Shown here: one piece after another, positions 34,484-47,200 of the stretch | How the letters are laid out: each line of letters opens with the position of its first letter | Numbering within the stretch: position 1 is the stretch's first letter | Assembly (NCBI GenBank): GCA_004335835.1 | Contig: RWJK01001767.1 | Span: 1-64,000 of the forward strand | Direction of reading: 5' to 3' | DNA: 64,000 nucleotides | Source: Scenedesmus sp. ARA3 | Lineage: Eukaryota > Chlorophyta > Chlorophyceae > Sphaeropleales > Scenedesmaceae | Notes under the pieces: generated by a model | Database searches by the model: none | Seen by the model: the letters and a program-made list of their open reading frames with translations, nothing else | Told to the model about the DNA's origin: nothing | Translations under genes and position numbers: made by a program

Positions 34484-35937
34484 TCAAAAGGTACCGTAGC
34501 TGCTGCCAGCCTGACTGTAAGCGACTGCAGTGGCAACCAAGAACACCAGCACAATCCAGGCTGCCACTAATACGACAAAACATATCACTTTTGACGCAAC
34601 AACTGCTATCTTTTGGCCCGCAGAAGCAGGCAGCAGCAAGTCGCTGAGCTGCAATGCTGCACAGGCGCAAGACGCTGATTTTGTGCAGCGCCGCACTTGG
34701 CTCCCTGCCTGCAGCTTCTCCAGGCACCTGCAGCCTGTCACACTGCTCCGCCACCTTGCTGCCCAGAGGCCACTAGCAGCCTCTGCCAAGGCTGCTGCCT
34801 TCTCAGCTGTTAGAGTCGCCGCCTGCAGCCGCTGCTTGCACTCAACTGCCCGAGCCATGGCAGCAGTACTGGCAGAAGCTCAGCCATCTTGTCATGTGCA
34901 TTGATGCTGCTCCAGCCCTTGCTGCTCACCAGGGTGTGTCTCGATGCTTGTTCAAGCAGGGGTCCGGTGCAGCGTAGAAGCTGCAGTACCTGCTCTGCAT
35001 CAAAGCTGTCCTTGAGGTATCCTGGGTCGAGTCGCACTGCTTGAATGAAAACCGTGCCTGTGTCATCCAACTGCAGTGTCGCCTGCAACAGCGTCATGAA
35101 ATTTTCTGTGCTGAAACGCTGTTCTGCCACGCTCTCATCCTTGCTGAAAAAATCTCTTGCCGCACTCACTAGCAGGCAAGCATCTTCACGCATGCCTGCT
35201 TGCAGCGCCGCTGTCAGCGAAGGCAGCAGCCACTGCAGGATTGCATCACCACTTTGTGTTGCAGCTATCTTTTCTAATTCCATCTGATAGCACAGCGAGT
35301 AGAAATCAGTTTTGGTCCACTTGCCATCTGCTTTTGCTGCTGCTGCCGCTGCATTGATTGTGCTGGTGAGGATTGCAGTCACTGCTGCTGTATCAAGCTG
35401 ATAAAAAGCTTCAACACGCCTGAGCATGCACAGCGCTGGACAACTGTCGTCAGAAGTCAGTGCAGCTTGAATCAGGCCAGTCAGCTGCTGTGCGGCTATG
35501 TCTGGGAAGCTTGGGAAGAACCTCAGCCAACGTAAGCAGTTGGGGTTGCTGCCGGCCTCCAAGGTCATGTGCAACATGCCAGCCACGTCATCTGCTGAAA
35601 TGTTGTTGAATGGCAACACTCGCCTCAAGCCATCCAGGTGGTGAAACAAGGACTCTTCGTACCGTAACGGTTGCACACGCAGCGCCACGACATGCTGCAG
35701 CACAGGAAGCAGCTGCTCTCCTGACAGCTGCCAAGGTTGCCGAACACACTGCATCGCTGCAGACAGGTGCTCTAACGCATTGTTGACTGCATTCCGCGCT
35801 ATGGCTGTGTAAAGCAGCTCCACCACCTCAGCAGCTGGGAGCCCCGGCAGATGCTGCAGCGTGCTTGCTGCAGCTGCTGCTGTTGCTGTGTTGCTGCCGT
35901 TGAACCCTAGCTGTGGCAGGGTTGCCATAGCAGCGTC
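34484..35937 (-). CDS. Hypothetical helical-repeat protein with possible C-terminal membrane anchor
   Basis: A long open frame runs from an acceptor at 35938-35939 (CTATTGCAG|GACGCT) or from an ATG at 35928 down to 34810, about 375 residues. It is alpha-helical in character (LPAAEVVELLYTAIARNAVN, ISADDVAGMLHMTLEAG, FYSLCYQMELEKIA). It overlaps a second frame, 34858-34484, that starts MARAVECKQRLQAATLTAEK (coiled-coil-like) and has one strongly hydrophobic segment, ICFVVLVAAWIVLVFLVATA. The coding look of both frames suggests one protein split by a single-base error or mutation between 34858 and 34810. I do not recognise the family. It could be the downstream part of the gene at 36537-37248. 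Confidence 0.5.
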
Positions 35938-36536
35938 CTGCAATAGGCAGAAGTGGCAGCAGCAGCAGCAGCAGTCGCACCATCAGCAGTCGTAGGCAGT
36001 ACACAACACCGACATCTGCTTTAAGTTTGCGGCAGGCTGCTTGCTGCTGTAGCCTATCCACTGCCAGTGGATGGCACTGCACACTGGAGAGTGTCACACG
36101 TGCGCCGGTTACTACGGTGCAGCTGCATGTCCAGCAGCACACGTGCGTATACTAACACACATACTGCCTGTCCACTTAATTCCCTTGCACTACTAGTGTT
36201 TGCTCACCGAAAGTGTGCCTGGGGCTGGTGCCTTGCTCTCCCATATCAGCTGCCGTGCTGCTGCTGCAACGCCTGCTGCAGCGCCAAGGTCACCCTCCTG
36301 CGCCTCCACCCACACCTCCACACCTGTGGACGTGCACGCAACACGCAGCAGCAGGCATCACAAAAGGGCATGAAACTGAAAGCGACAGCAAAGGGTATAC
36401 ATGTGTGCACAGCAAAGGGCGAGTGTGGGCCTTCACGTCAGAGCTTTGCCTGCAAGACATGTTATTATGGCAGCAGTGCTGATTGAGCTGCGGTGGGGCC
36501 AATGCTTTTGCTTGTGTGATGTTGCTGCTGGTCAAA
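35938..36536. other. Stretch between two hypothetical ORF blocks
   Basis: If the two blocks are one gene this is its intron; if not, it is spacer. The donor near 36690 does not give the phase needed by the acceptor at 35938, so the link is unproven. No other gene seen. Confidence 0.4.
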
Positions 36537-37248
36537 CTATGTACAAAGCTGTACAAATCTCACGCCGACCCAATTCACTTTCATGCTTGGGTGCTGTTGG
36601 ATGGCAAAGTTGAGCAACAGCATGTTACATGCTGCTACATCCCACGGGGTTCTTGTAGTTGACCCACGCCCAATGATGACCGCAACTAGTGCTGCTAGAG
36701 CACTCAAAACTGCTAGGCTGTGCCGCACCTTGTACACGGCCCGGCCCGCGTGCAGCTGCTACTATGTCATCGTATGGTACATACAGGCCGCGATTGCAGA
36801 GGCCCTCTGCCAGCTTGAGAGGGATGTTGGGGATGTGCACCAGTGAGTTGATGAGGCTAGGGCGCAGCAGCACATCAGCCGGCAACACTGTGTTAAGCAG
36901 CCACAACACTGACTGACTGGACCTCTCCTGCGATGGTTCTGTGGCAGCGCACACAGTTTCCTCTACACCTGCCAGCAGTACTGTTGCTTGCTTGAGGGGC
37001 TGTTCACGCAGCAGCTTCAGGCAGTTGAGGCGCAGCTCTTTGTTGCAGCTGCAAACGCTTGCTAGAACAAGCGGGTCACATGTGCCACCTGCAGTTGAAA
37101 GCAGAACAGAAGTGTGTGTGTCTCTGATGGAGGGAAAATGAGCAGCTGGAACAGTTCCCGCCAACCTGCCTGCGATGATGGCCTGAGCCACCTCATACGC
37201 TTGCTTGCCGCTATACATGCTAAAAGCTTCATCGACCAAGGCAGCCAT
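36537..37248 (-). CDS. Hypothetical protein, N-terminal block
   Basis: The frame from ATG 37248 to 36625 begins MAALVDEAFSMYSGKQAYEV and reads through helical, leucine-rich sequence (ELRLNCLKLLREQPLKQAT, PSLINSLVHIPNIPLKLAEG) to DDIVAAARG. A second frame, open from about 36737 to 36537, overlaps its end and holds a hydrophobic stretch, LAVLSALAALVAVIIG. As in the neighbouring block, a long soluble frame is overlapped by a short frame with one membrane-like segment. Either a frameshift joins them, or translation and splicing differ from this reading. Function unknown. Confidence 0.45.
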
Positions 37249-38241
37249 TTCGGGGCATCAGCTCAAGAAGCCCGTTGACCGTTGGGCTACAGGTCGAACG
37301 CTGTAGCGGGCTCAGAGCACGAGTTGAGCCAAAAGTATGAGAAAAGCTCTGCTGTAGTCTTTGAACATTGCGGAGAGACCGTCTGGACACTGCGGTATCG
37401 GTCGGCAGGTGGTGCATCCCGTTGCTGTGACAGTTACGCTTCTGAACCCCAACGACAAGCGTTCCCGCGGAAGCAGGTGTGAAAGCAACAATACACAGGT
37501 GTCAACAGCAGCACAAGCAACGTGTGCTGACAGCAGCACGAGACACCATGTGTCTCCAGCAGGGCGTGGTTGGATCTTGTCAGGTCAGCTTTGCACAGCT
37601 GCCACAGACAGCTCTGACCGTGCTTTGCAGCCCAGCCAACCTTGCTGGGGAGCATAGCAATGAAGAAATGCAAGAGAGTCATATGATCTATAGCAAGGCT
37701 TGGTGAGGCAACCCGTCAAAGGACTGTTGTGTGTGCTGGTGCAGCCATTGTATCACGAGTTCGCACGACAGCACCGTGCACCTGGTGACCACTGGCAGGA
37801 GCAGCACAGGTCTGGCAGGAGCAGCACATGCCAAAATTCAACTTTCAATATACTGAATTGCCACCAAGATTGCCATCCGCCCTGCAACGACCCCCTCACC
37901 GCGCCAAAACCCTGGCCTTGTCGACACAAGGTTACATGCAGAACTCCGCCTTGTGTCCCCTGCAGTCAGGTTCGCCTGATTGTTGCGTGTGACTAGCCAG
38001 TAGGATTTCGTCCCCCCTGGCCTTGCCCCTGGTAACAAAAAAATGCAGAACTCCTGTTACTCAGACGCCCGGGCGCGGCCCCGCGACTCTTCTAAGACTC
38101 AAGCCACATGTTCCCCACACTGCGCAGACGTTGTGTGACGACCAAGGTCACCCTGGTGCTTGCCTCACTGTGTCCCAGGGCCGTACAGTAATATCTTCAC
38201 GCGTCCTGCACTATTACGACAGCTCAGCAAAGAACACCGCC
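37249..38241. other. Intergenic region, no gene seen
   Basis: Between the hypothetical gene's start and the 3' end of Nup160, both on the minus strand. A 14-base direct repeat (GGCAGGAGCAGCAC) occurs near 37794 and 37812. No supported exon. Confidence 0.5.
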
Positions 38242-41200
38242 TCAAAACACCATCCCCATCGCCCCGCAGCCATACCCTCCACCACCACCACCACCCCTAC
38301 CACCGCCACCACCAGCTGGCACAGCTGCTCCCAGCTTCCCTGTATCGCTCCCCACAAGCGCCACATGCTCTGCAATGCCCATCTCCAAAACCTCACTCCA
38401 AGTGCCTAGCACTTCCGCCTCATGCTGCTGCTTTGCTGCCCCTGCCCGTGCAGCACCAGCCACCAGGCTTGCATGCAGCAGCTCAAGCCCCTGAAGCGGC
38501 AGCCACACTGCACCCGGCTGCGCACGCAGCAGCGCACCCTGCCGCTGCCAAGCTTCCAAATGATCCTTTGCAAGCTGCGCTGCATCCAACAGCCGCCCAT
38601 GCTTGATGAACACACGCATGAGGGCTGCAGGATCTGCTGCTGCGCCCGCCATGCCGCCAGCAATGCCAGCTGCAGGTGCAAACGGCTGCAGCAGCCAAGC
38701 CGGCAGCTGCAAGCCAGCCTGCTCTGACAGCGCCCCATCCACAGCAGACAGCCGCAGCTGCCCATCCAAGCTGCTGCTGCTGCTGCTGCTGCTTGTGGTA
38801 CAGCTCTCAGCACTGCCATCTGCTGTACTGCCTGTACTGCCAGAAGCATCGTACAGCTCCAAGAGCTCCCTCAGTTTCTGCCATGCTGCAGCAGCCTCAC
38901 TGCCCAGATGCCCCGGCCCCGTGTACGACATAATCCCTTGCGCCAAAACCCCAGCCGTCGCAGCCCAGATGCCCCGGCCCCGTGTACGACATAATCCCTC
39001 CTCATCCTCCTGCAAGCCGTAGCCGTCGCTTCCTGCAAGCTGCCGCTGCTGCAGCTTCACGCAGGCTCCTGCAAGCGCAAACGCGACCGCCTCGAGCTTT
39101 CCTGCAAGCGTTCCTGCAAGCTCCGGCCCGCCGTACAGCGTGTGCACCAGCTGCACAGCTGCCGCAAACTGCTGAGCGCCCAGCAGCTGCTCTAGCACAT
39201 AATCCCCTGAGAGCCCGTACTGCATGACTTCAAGCCCTGGTAGCTGCTGCAGCAGCAGCGCTGAGGCGCCGAACAACGCTGCCTCCCGCTGCAAGTCCTG
39301 CAGGGTAATGACAGGCAGCTGCTGCGCCATGCCTGCTAAGGAGCCCAGGCCTGTGCTGCTGCTGCTGGTGCTGCTGCTGATGCGGGGAGGTGGGGCAGGG
39401 AAGGGTGCCAGAAGGGGCTGGTCTGGATCCAGCCAAGCATCAGAGGAGTCCAGCAACTGCAGCATTGCTGTGCTTGCAGCTGCAGGGCCAAGGCAGGGAA
39501 CATATGCAGCAGGGGAACACGACAGCGCAGCGGCGAGCACGTTGTTTAGTGGCAGTGGCTGGAGTTGCTTCAGTATTGGGCTTTGACTCCATGAGGCTAT
39601 CGCCTGCAGCAGCGAGATGACATCACAGCAATGATTCTTTGCCTGCAAGCATGTACTTAGAAAGGGAGCAGCAGCATCTACTTCAAGATGTGCGCCAGAG
39701 AGCAGCAAGCAGCCTAGATATGCCAATCATGCAAGCAACAACACACCAGCCACTCACCATATGCAGCCATGACCTCCTCGACTGTCTCCTGCAGTGCTGC
39801 TCCTCGCCGCTGCTTGCCTCCTGCTGCTCCTGCTGCCCTCAGCCGCCTGGCATGACTCAGCATGGCTGCTGCTGCTGACTTGTAGTTGCCCCAGGCTGTT
39901 GAAAAGTCAAACAGCACTTGGTGAGGGCATGGCGTGACTGACAGCTCGCTGTGCAGGGCCCTCCTGGTCAGCTTGTCGATCACCAGCTGTGGGGTGTGGA
40001 GGTGTGGATGGTGGCAGGGTGTGGCGATGTTTGCAGGCACACAGCAACACGGAGACACACAGGCAGCAGTGCAGTCAGCAAGAGCCACATCATAGTGGTG
40101 AAAAGAAAAGCACAAGGGTGGTGGGTTTGTGCAGCCGCGTGCGTGATGTACATGTGCAAACTCGCTTCTCTGCACACTTGTTTGCTGGCTATACAACCCA
40201 CAACAGTGTTGACACAAGGCCTGCAGCAAGTATTTGCCATTACAAAGGCACATGAATAAGCTGGTCAAACTTAGTCAAACACCCACCTCAACGACAGGCA
40301 CCGGCTCCTTGAGGCCATTCCTGCTGAGCAGCAGCACTCCAGCCCACGGCAGCGACAGCAGCTGCTGCAGCTGCCCTCGGTCAACCAGCGACTGCGCGAG
40401 GCGCCTCACTGACTCTGCTGCTCGCTCCGGCAGGGGGTTGGAGAGTGCTGCTGTGTAGGCGTCGTGGATGAGGTCGAGCTCTGAGGCAAAGTTGAACACG
40501 CTGGCCCACAGCGCGGCTGCAGGAAGGGGTAGATACGATAAGAATTCAGATGGCGGGTTGCAGGCAGGCGAATTGCAAGCAGTCAGCAACAAGGAAGGTA
40601 AGCAGTGAGCGGAAGGAGGCAAAGCTTTGCAGGAAGGACAGCGGGAGGGGGGTGCCGTAGTACTGCCCAAACACCATGCAAGTCCGGCTGCAACCTTGGA
40701 AGCACGTAGTGGAGCCACACACAACCATCCACACGCTTGCAGCAGCAGCAGCCAAGCTTCCCACCTTGGTTTTGCACCTTCTCCTGCTGCTGCTCCGGGC
40801 CATACGCAGCATCAGCCGCGCCCAGCGCCGCACGGGCAAACGCAAGCGCGCCTTGTGTTACGCCCTCGCGTTCAAACAGCAGCACGACAGCTTGACAGAA
40901 CTGCAGCCGCAGCTGCGCTTCCTGCCGCACTTTCCGCGCACCCAACTCCCCTGCAGTATCTTCTGCTGCTTCAACTGTATCCATCAACTCCATCTCCATA
41001 TCATCTGCAGCACCTGCAGCAGCAGAGCCTCCTCCTGCAAGAGTACCGCTGCTGCCCTGGCGCTGCCGCAGCAGCTGCAGAACTAGCCGCAGCGGAGCTG
41101 CCTCCGCATCAGTCAAACCTGCGGCAGCCCTGAACAGGTGCCCTACCGCAGAATCCAGCGCCCCGCTGCTGCCTGGCTGCTGCTTCTTAAGGCCACAGGC

Positions 41201-44200
41201 GATGCTCAACCCCAAAATGAACTGCAAGCCTGCTTCAGAAGGCTCCTCGCCCCCAATCAGCTGCACCAGCCGCCGCATAGCCTCATACTCCCGACACACG
41301 AACAGCTGGTATCCAAGCAGAACAGCTCTGCCAGCTAGGCCTTGGGGGTTGGTCACCGCTGCCACTGCTGCTGCTGCGCTGGTGCTAGCTGCTGCAGCAT
41401 CAGCCGCACCCCCTGCTGCTGCTGCTGCTGAGTCAGCCCCAGCCCCCAGCATCAGCCACACTGCCAGCTGACTCCCAAGAGCCCCCAGCTGCGCACCTAC
41501 ACCCTGCTGCTGCTGCTGTTGCTGCTGCTGCTTCCAGAACAGTGGCAGCATGTGTGCTGCAAGCGGCTGCTGCCATGCAGGCGCTGCTGCTTGCACCCCC
41601 TGACCTCCAAACCCACTCCTGGGCGTCGCTGCTGCTGCTGCTGCTGTGCCACCGTCCTCCATAACGTCCCTAGGAGTGCCAGCTGGCGTTCCTGAAGGCG
41701 TGGGAAGCCTTAAACCCATCAGCGGGCCTAAACCCCCACCAGCATTCACATTGCCGGTAGCAGCGCCCGCAGCGCCAGCCACAGCAGCACTGGCAGGAGT
41801 CTTGCACAGCCACAGCGCAACAGCAGCAGAACGCAGCGCCGTTGCGAGGCGGGGAATCTCATCTTGAATGATGGCTGCTTGATCTGCTGCAGTTAGCTGC
41901 GTGGACCCCACTCGTCCAAGCTGGCTGATGCAGCCGAGCAGTAGCAGCAGCTGCTGCAGCGCCATGCACGATGCACGCGCTGAATGCAGGGCAATGCTTG
42001 ACAGCAGGCTGCCCATCTGAGGTCCAAGGTTGGCATCTCCTGCAGCTGCTGCTGCCGGTGCCTGCAACTGTGCTGCTGCTGCTGTTGCAGTCTTGATCGA
42101 CAGGTCCACGACACCACTGCGCAGCGCAGTGCAGCAAACCAGCAGCCAAGGGAAGAGAGTGACCAGTGAGCAAGCAGCAGCTTGAGCAGCACGGGCAGCT
42201 CAGCACGCTGCTCTGGCACCGCCCACACATGAGCCACACGATCGAGTGCACGCTTGCAAACAAGGCATACTGGATAGCCTATTTAAGCGCGAGCTGCCTA
42301 GTGCCGGGCATATGCGCCCCACCTGAGCGTCTCCAGCGCATGCTGCAGCTCAGCCTGCTCCTGCACAGCCAGCAGCTGTGCCGGCCTGTTCACGTGTGCA
42401 CTTGGCACCAGAAATACTAGTCATTCATAACAAAAAGTCGTCCCTTTCCAGCGCTAAGACCTACCTCTAAAGTCTCCAGCGGGTGCGGCAGCCCGGCAAC
42501 TTGCTCCTGCACAGTCAGCAGCTGTGCCTGCCTGTTCAAGTGCACGCTTGGCCCCAGGCACACACACTAGTCACTGATCAGACAAGGTCGCCCCTTTCCA
42601 GCGGTGTCTGAGCTGCCTCACCCGCTGGAGACGCTCAGGCAGGTCGACCTACCTCAACGTATCCAGCGGGTAGGGCAGCTTAGCTAGCTGCTTCTGCACA
42701 ACCAGCAGCTGCACCTGCCTGTTTTAAATGCGTGATTGCCACCGATACGTCAAGCAAACCAAAAAAAAAAATCCTTTCCAACAACTTGACCTACCTCAAA
42801 GTATCCAGCGGATAAGGCAGCTCAGCTAGCTGCTCCTGAACAGCCAGCAGTTGCGCCTGCCTGTTCAAAGGCGCGCTTGCCACCAAAATGACCAAGCAAA
42901 GGAAGCGAACTTGTTCCCTTCCAACAGCTTGACCTACCTCAGAGTCTCCAGTGGGTAAGGCAGCTCAGCAAGCTGCTCCTGCACAGCCAGCAGCTGCGCC
43001 TGCCGCTGCAGCCGCCACTCAGCCAGCCGCGCAGCAACACCGCCAGCCAGCACGCTTGCGCCACTGCTGCCGGATGCAGCTGCTGCTGCTGCAGGCGGCC
43101 CTTGCAGCAGCAGCTCTAGGAAGCGAGGCAGCAGCTCACCCTCCACTGACACACCTGTTGAAAGCAGTTGCGAGAGCAGTTGGTGATGCAGCACACAGCA
43201 GCACACAGCATGGGGCAGTGTTATGAGGTGTTTGCAAAAGAAGCGGTGATGCTGGGTATGCTGGGTTGAGATCGAGTGGTGTTCAACGCTGTAACTCAGC
43301 TCAGAGACACATTGCGCGCGTGGTCAACAGCACAGATATCACGGATGTTCAGCCTGTGAGTTGTGCCCTGTGTGTGCAGCTGGGTTAGACTGATTTGACG
43401 AGTGCAACAACTGCTTGCGGCTGTGGGGTGCAGTTTCAGCTGCGGCACACACCATGACTGCCATTGTCATGTCTGCAACCTCTGCCGCACCTACCATGAC
43501 TGCCTGCGTCATCGCGCACTTGCTCTGTTGGTTTAAATAGGCGACCATGATCTCAAGCGATCCCAGCCACACTCAAATGCACAAACCCAAAGGCAAACAA
43601 GGGCAATCCCGTACCTGCCATGACCGCCTGCGTCATCACGCGCATTGCCGGCTGGCCCAGCAGCTCTCCCAGCATACTCAGGCACAGCCGCACCTGGCAG
43701 CAGCAGCAGCAGCAGCAGCATAACCAAGCCATTGCAGGAACAGCATGATTGAAAGCAGATAACAGTGGCAGCAGCAGCAGCAGTTGACGATGCATATGGA
43801 CTGAGCATCACAGGAACTTCAGGGATGCTGACTGACCAAGCTGAGACATAGGTACATCCAAAGCTGTTGTAACACATCCTCCTGGGCCAAACCTGGCGCA
43901 CCTAACCACATAAACGCTGCAGCCAATGCAAACACACCTTTGCCAGTTCAGCAGCACCGCCAGGGATGGGCCGGGCATCCCTGCTGCTGCCAGCAGCACC
44001 AGCAACCTGCAGCAGCGGCAGCAGCAGCAGCAGGTGCAGAAACTTGGTGACAGCTCTACAGGCCAAAAGGTGTGCAGCATTTTGCACAAAGCTCAACCAG
44101 GCCCACTGGGCATCGCGAACATATCAAGTTGACACCAACAGCCACTTGCAGGACATACATTCATTGCCTTCAGGCGAGTTCTTCTGCTGAGATGTTGGGA

Positions 44201-47200
44201 AACATCAGCGGAAGTGCACGTACCAAAACCATCAGTGGTACTTTGTGTTGGTGGTTGCTGTCATTCCCACCTGCAGCACCTCGCCAAGCGCTTTGATGTT
44301 ACTTTCTGCCAGCAGCACCTCAGGCGCACTCGGCCGCCGCAACACGCTCAGCAGCCCGCCTGCCCGCACAGCCCTCAACCAGCCGCCGGCAGCGCCAAAC
44401 AGGCCCAGCAGCGCGTGCAACCCAGCACCTCCAGCATACTACTACTTGCACATCATTCTACACAAAAACATAAAGTGCATAACAAGAGACACTCATCACC
44501 TGCAGCACTTCGCCAAGTGCCTTCCACGCTGCTCTCTGCTAGCAGCACCTCAGGCGCACTCGGCCGCCGCAGCACGCTCAGCAGCCCGCCCGCCCCCACC
44601 ACACCGAGCCAGCCGCCGGCAGCGCCACGTGCTGCTGCTGCCAGGCCTCGCAGTAGGAAGCGAAAAATGTGCACTACCAATCCATAAATAACAAAGAAAC
44701 ACAGAAACACAAGTGCATCAAACAACAGAGTGCAACATTCCCACCTGCAGTACCTCGCCAAGCGCTTTGATGTTACTTTCAGCCAGCAGCACCTCAGGCG
44801 CACTCGGCCGCCGCAGCACGCTCGGCAGCCCACCCGCCCGCACCACACCCAGCCAGCCGCCGGCAGCGCCAAACAGTCCCAGCAGTGCGTGCTGCTGCTG
44901 CCACGCCTCGCAGTAAGAGGCCAAAATGTGCACTACCAATTCAAAAAAAAACCCAAATACACAAGTGCATCGAACAACAGAGTGCAACATTCTCACCTGC
45001 AGTACCTCGCCGAGCGCTTTGATGTTACTTTCTGCCAGCAGCACCTGAGGCGCACTCGGCCGCCGCAGCACACTCAGCAGCCCACCCGCCCGCACAGCCC
45101 CTAGCCAGCCGCCGGCAGCGCCAAACAGTCCCAGCAGTGCGTGCTGCTGCTGCCACGCCTCGCAGTAAGAGGCCAAAATGTGCACTACCAATTCACAAAA
45201 AAGGAAAAACAGAGCAACACAAGTGCATTGAACAACAGAGTGCAACATTCCCACCTGCAGTACCTCGCCAAGCGCTTTGATGTTACTTTCTGCCAGCAGC
45301 ACCTCGGGCGCACTCGGCCGCCGCAGCACACTCAGCAGCCCGCCCGCCCGCACCACCCCTAGCCAGCAGCCAGCAGCGCCAAACAAGCCCAGCAGCCCGT
45401 GCAACCCAGCACCTCGAGAACACTTTTACTTGCGCATCATTTCATACAAAAGCATAAAGTGCGTAACAAGAGATACTCATCATTCCCACCTGCAGCACTT
45501 CGCCAAGTGCTTTGATGTTACTTTCTGCCAGCAGCACCTCAGGCGCACTCGGCCGCCGCAGCACACTCAGCAGCCCGCCCGCCCGCACCACCCCAAGCCA
45601 GCCGCCGGCAGCGCCAAACAGTCCCAGCAGCGCGTGCTGCTGCTGCCAGGCCTCGCAATAAGAGGCGAAGAGAGCATGCCAGCAGCGCGCGGGGCTGTAG
45701 GCTGGGAACCTGGCTTGGATGAATTGCACCGCTGCGCTGATGCGACCCTGTGGTGAGTCCGGGACAGGGACATGAAGGGTGAGGGCAGTGGGAGCGTGCA
45801 GACGCAGGACACATTTATTGTTAGGTGTGTGCATGCAAGGCGATGATGCAGAACCTGAATCTGGCCTGGAGTGTTGCACTGCCCGCTGCACAAATGCCAT
45901 AGGAAAACACAGCAGGATGACCCCTCATACACAGACTGCCCAGACACCACACACAGAAATCGTCCCCTCACCTGCAGCTGGCTCAAGCTTGCTGCTGCTG
46001 CCTCCCCCTCACTCATCTGCGCCCCATGGTAGGCCAGTGCAGCAGCCAGTGATGACAGGCACAGCTGCCCAGGCACCAGCAGCTGCCCAAGCACCTGGCT
46101 GGCAGCAGCATTGCTGCTGCTACTGCTGCTGGGGTTGGCTGCTTCCAATGCGCAGCACCAGAGCTCCTGATAGCAGTAACACGCAGTAAATACAGCAGCA
46201 CGGTTAGCATGCAAGATTAAGGCGTTGAAGAGCAAAATGCAGGCAGATGCTACGCTGGTTCAGCAGCACACACTGCTGCACTGCCAGCAGCCACAGCCGA
46301 AACTGCATCCTCATCTACACAAACAGCCCAGCTGTCACACAGCCGGCAACGCCACAACATCACTTGCTAATTCTGCAGATCCTCACAATCAACTTGCTGT
46401 GTAACTGACTCTGCAAGCCCGCACGACACACGCACCTCTTTCATGCCCCAATCGGCACTCCCGCGCTGCTGCAGCAGCTGGCACCGCCCCTGGTACGCCC
46501 AATCCTTCCGCCCATAAGCCACCACGTGCGACGCGCCCGCCTTGGTCCCTATCAGCAGCAGCAGCTGCTGCGACTCCACTCGAGCATCAAGCAGCGAAGC
46601 ATCAGGCCACTCCAACTGCAGCTGCTGCGGCTGTTGCAGCACTGCCTCAAGCTTGGCTGCACCAGCTGCTGCTGCTGCTGTAGTTGCGGCTGCTGCATTT
46701 GCCTGCAGGCGCAGCGGCAGCACCCTCACATCGCTCTGACCTCCAGCATCTGCCATACTCACATCCCAGACCAGCAGAACATCCCAGCTGCCTCCAGCGC
46801 TGCTGTTGCTGCTGCTGCTGCGGCGTGTGGATTCGCCAGGGTAGCACAGCAGCACTCGGTTGGGCCGCAGCTGCCGCGCAGCAGCATCGCTTGCAAGGGT
46901 TTGGCTGAAACCCTGCCTGCTGCTGCTGACAAACCACTGGTGGCAGCTGCCGTCTTCGTGCACAACGAGCAGCGACTCATTCTGCTGCTGCTGCTGCTGC
47001 TGGCTGCCTGCTGCAGCTGGGATGCGCACTGGCAGTGCTGCCACAACGCTGCTGCTGCTAGCAAAGCCCATGCGGCGCCGCATCTGCACGATCAGGTTGC
47101 TAGGGTTCAGCTGCAGCACTGAACCCTGGGCCGGGGCTTGGCCAGATGTTAGTGACGAAAGCGGCAAGCAAGTAACACCCCCTTCGCTGCCTCCGATGCA

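Noticed and set aside
44718..45404. Single 228-codon minus-strand frame
   Set aside because: It reads through Nup160 cassette copies and their intervening introns, so it is not a separate gene.
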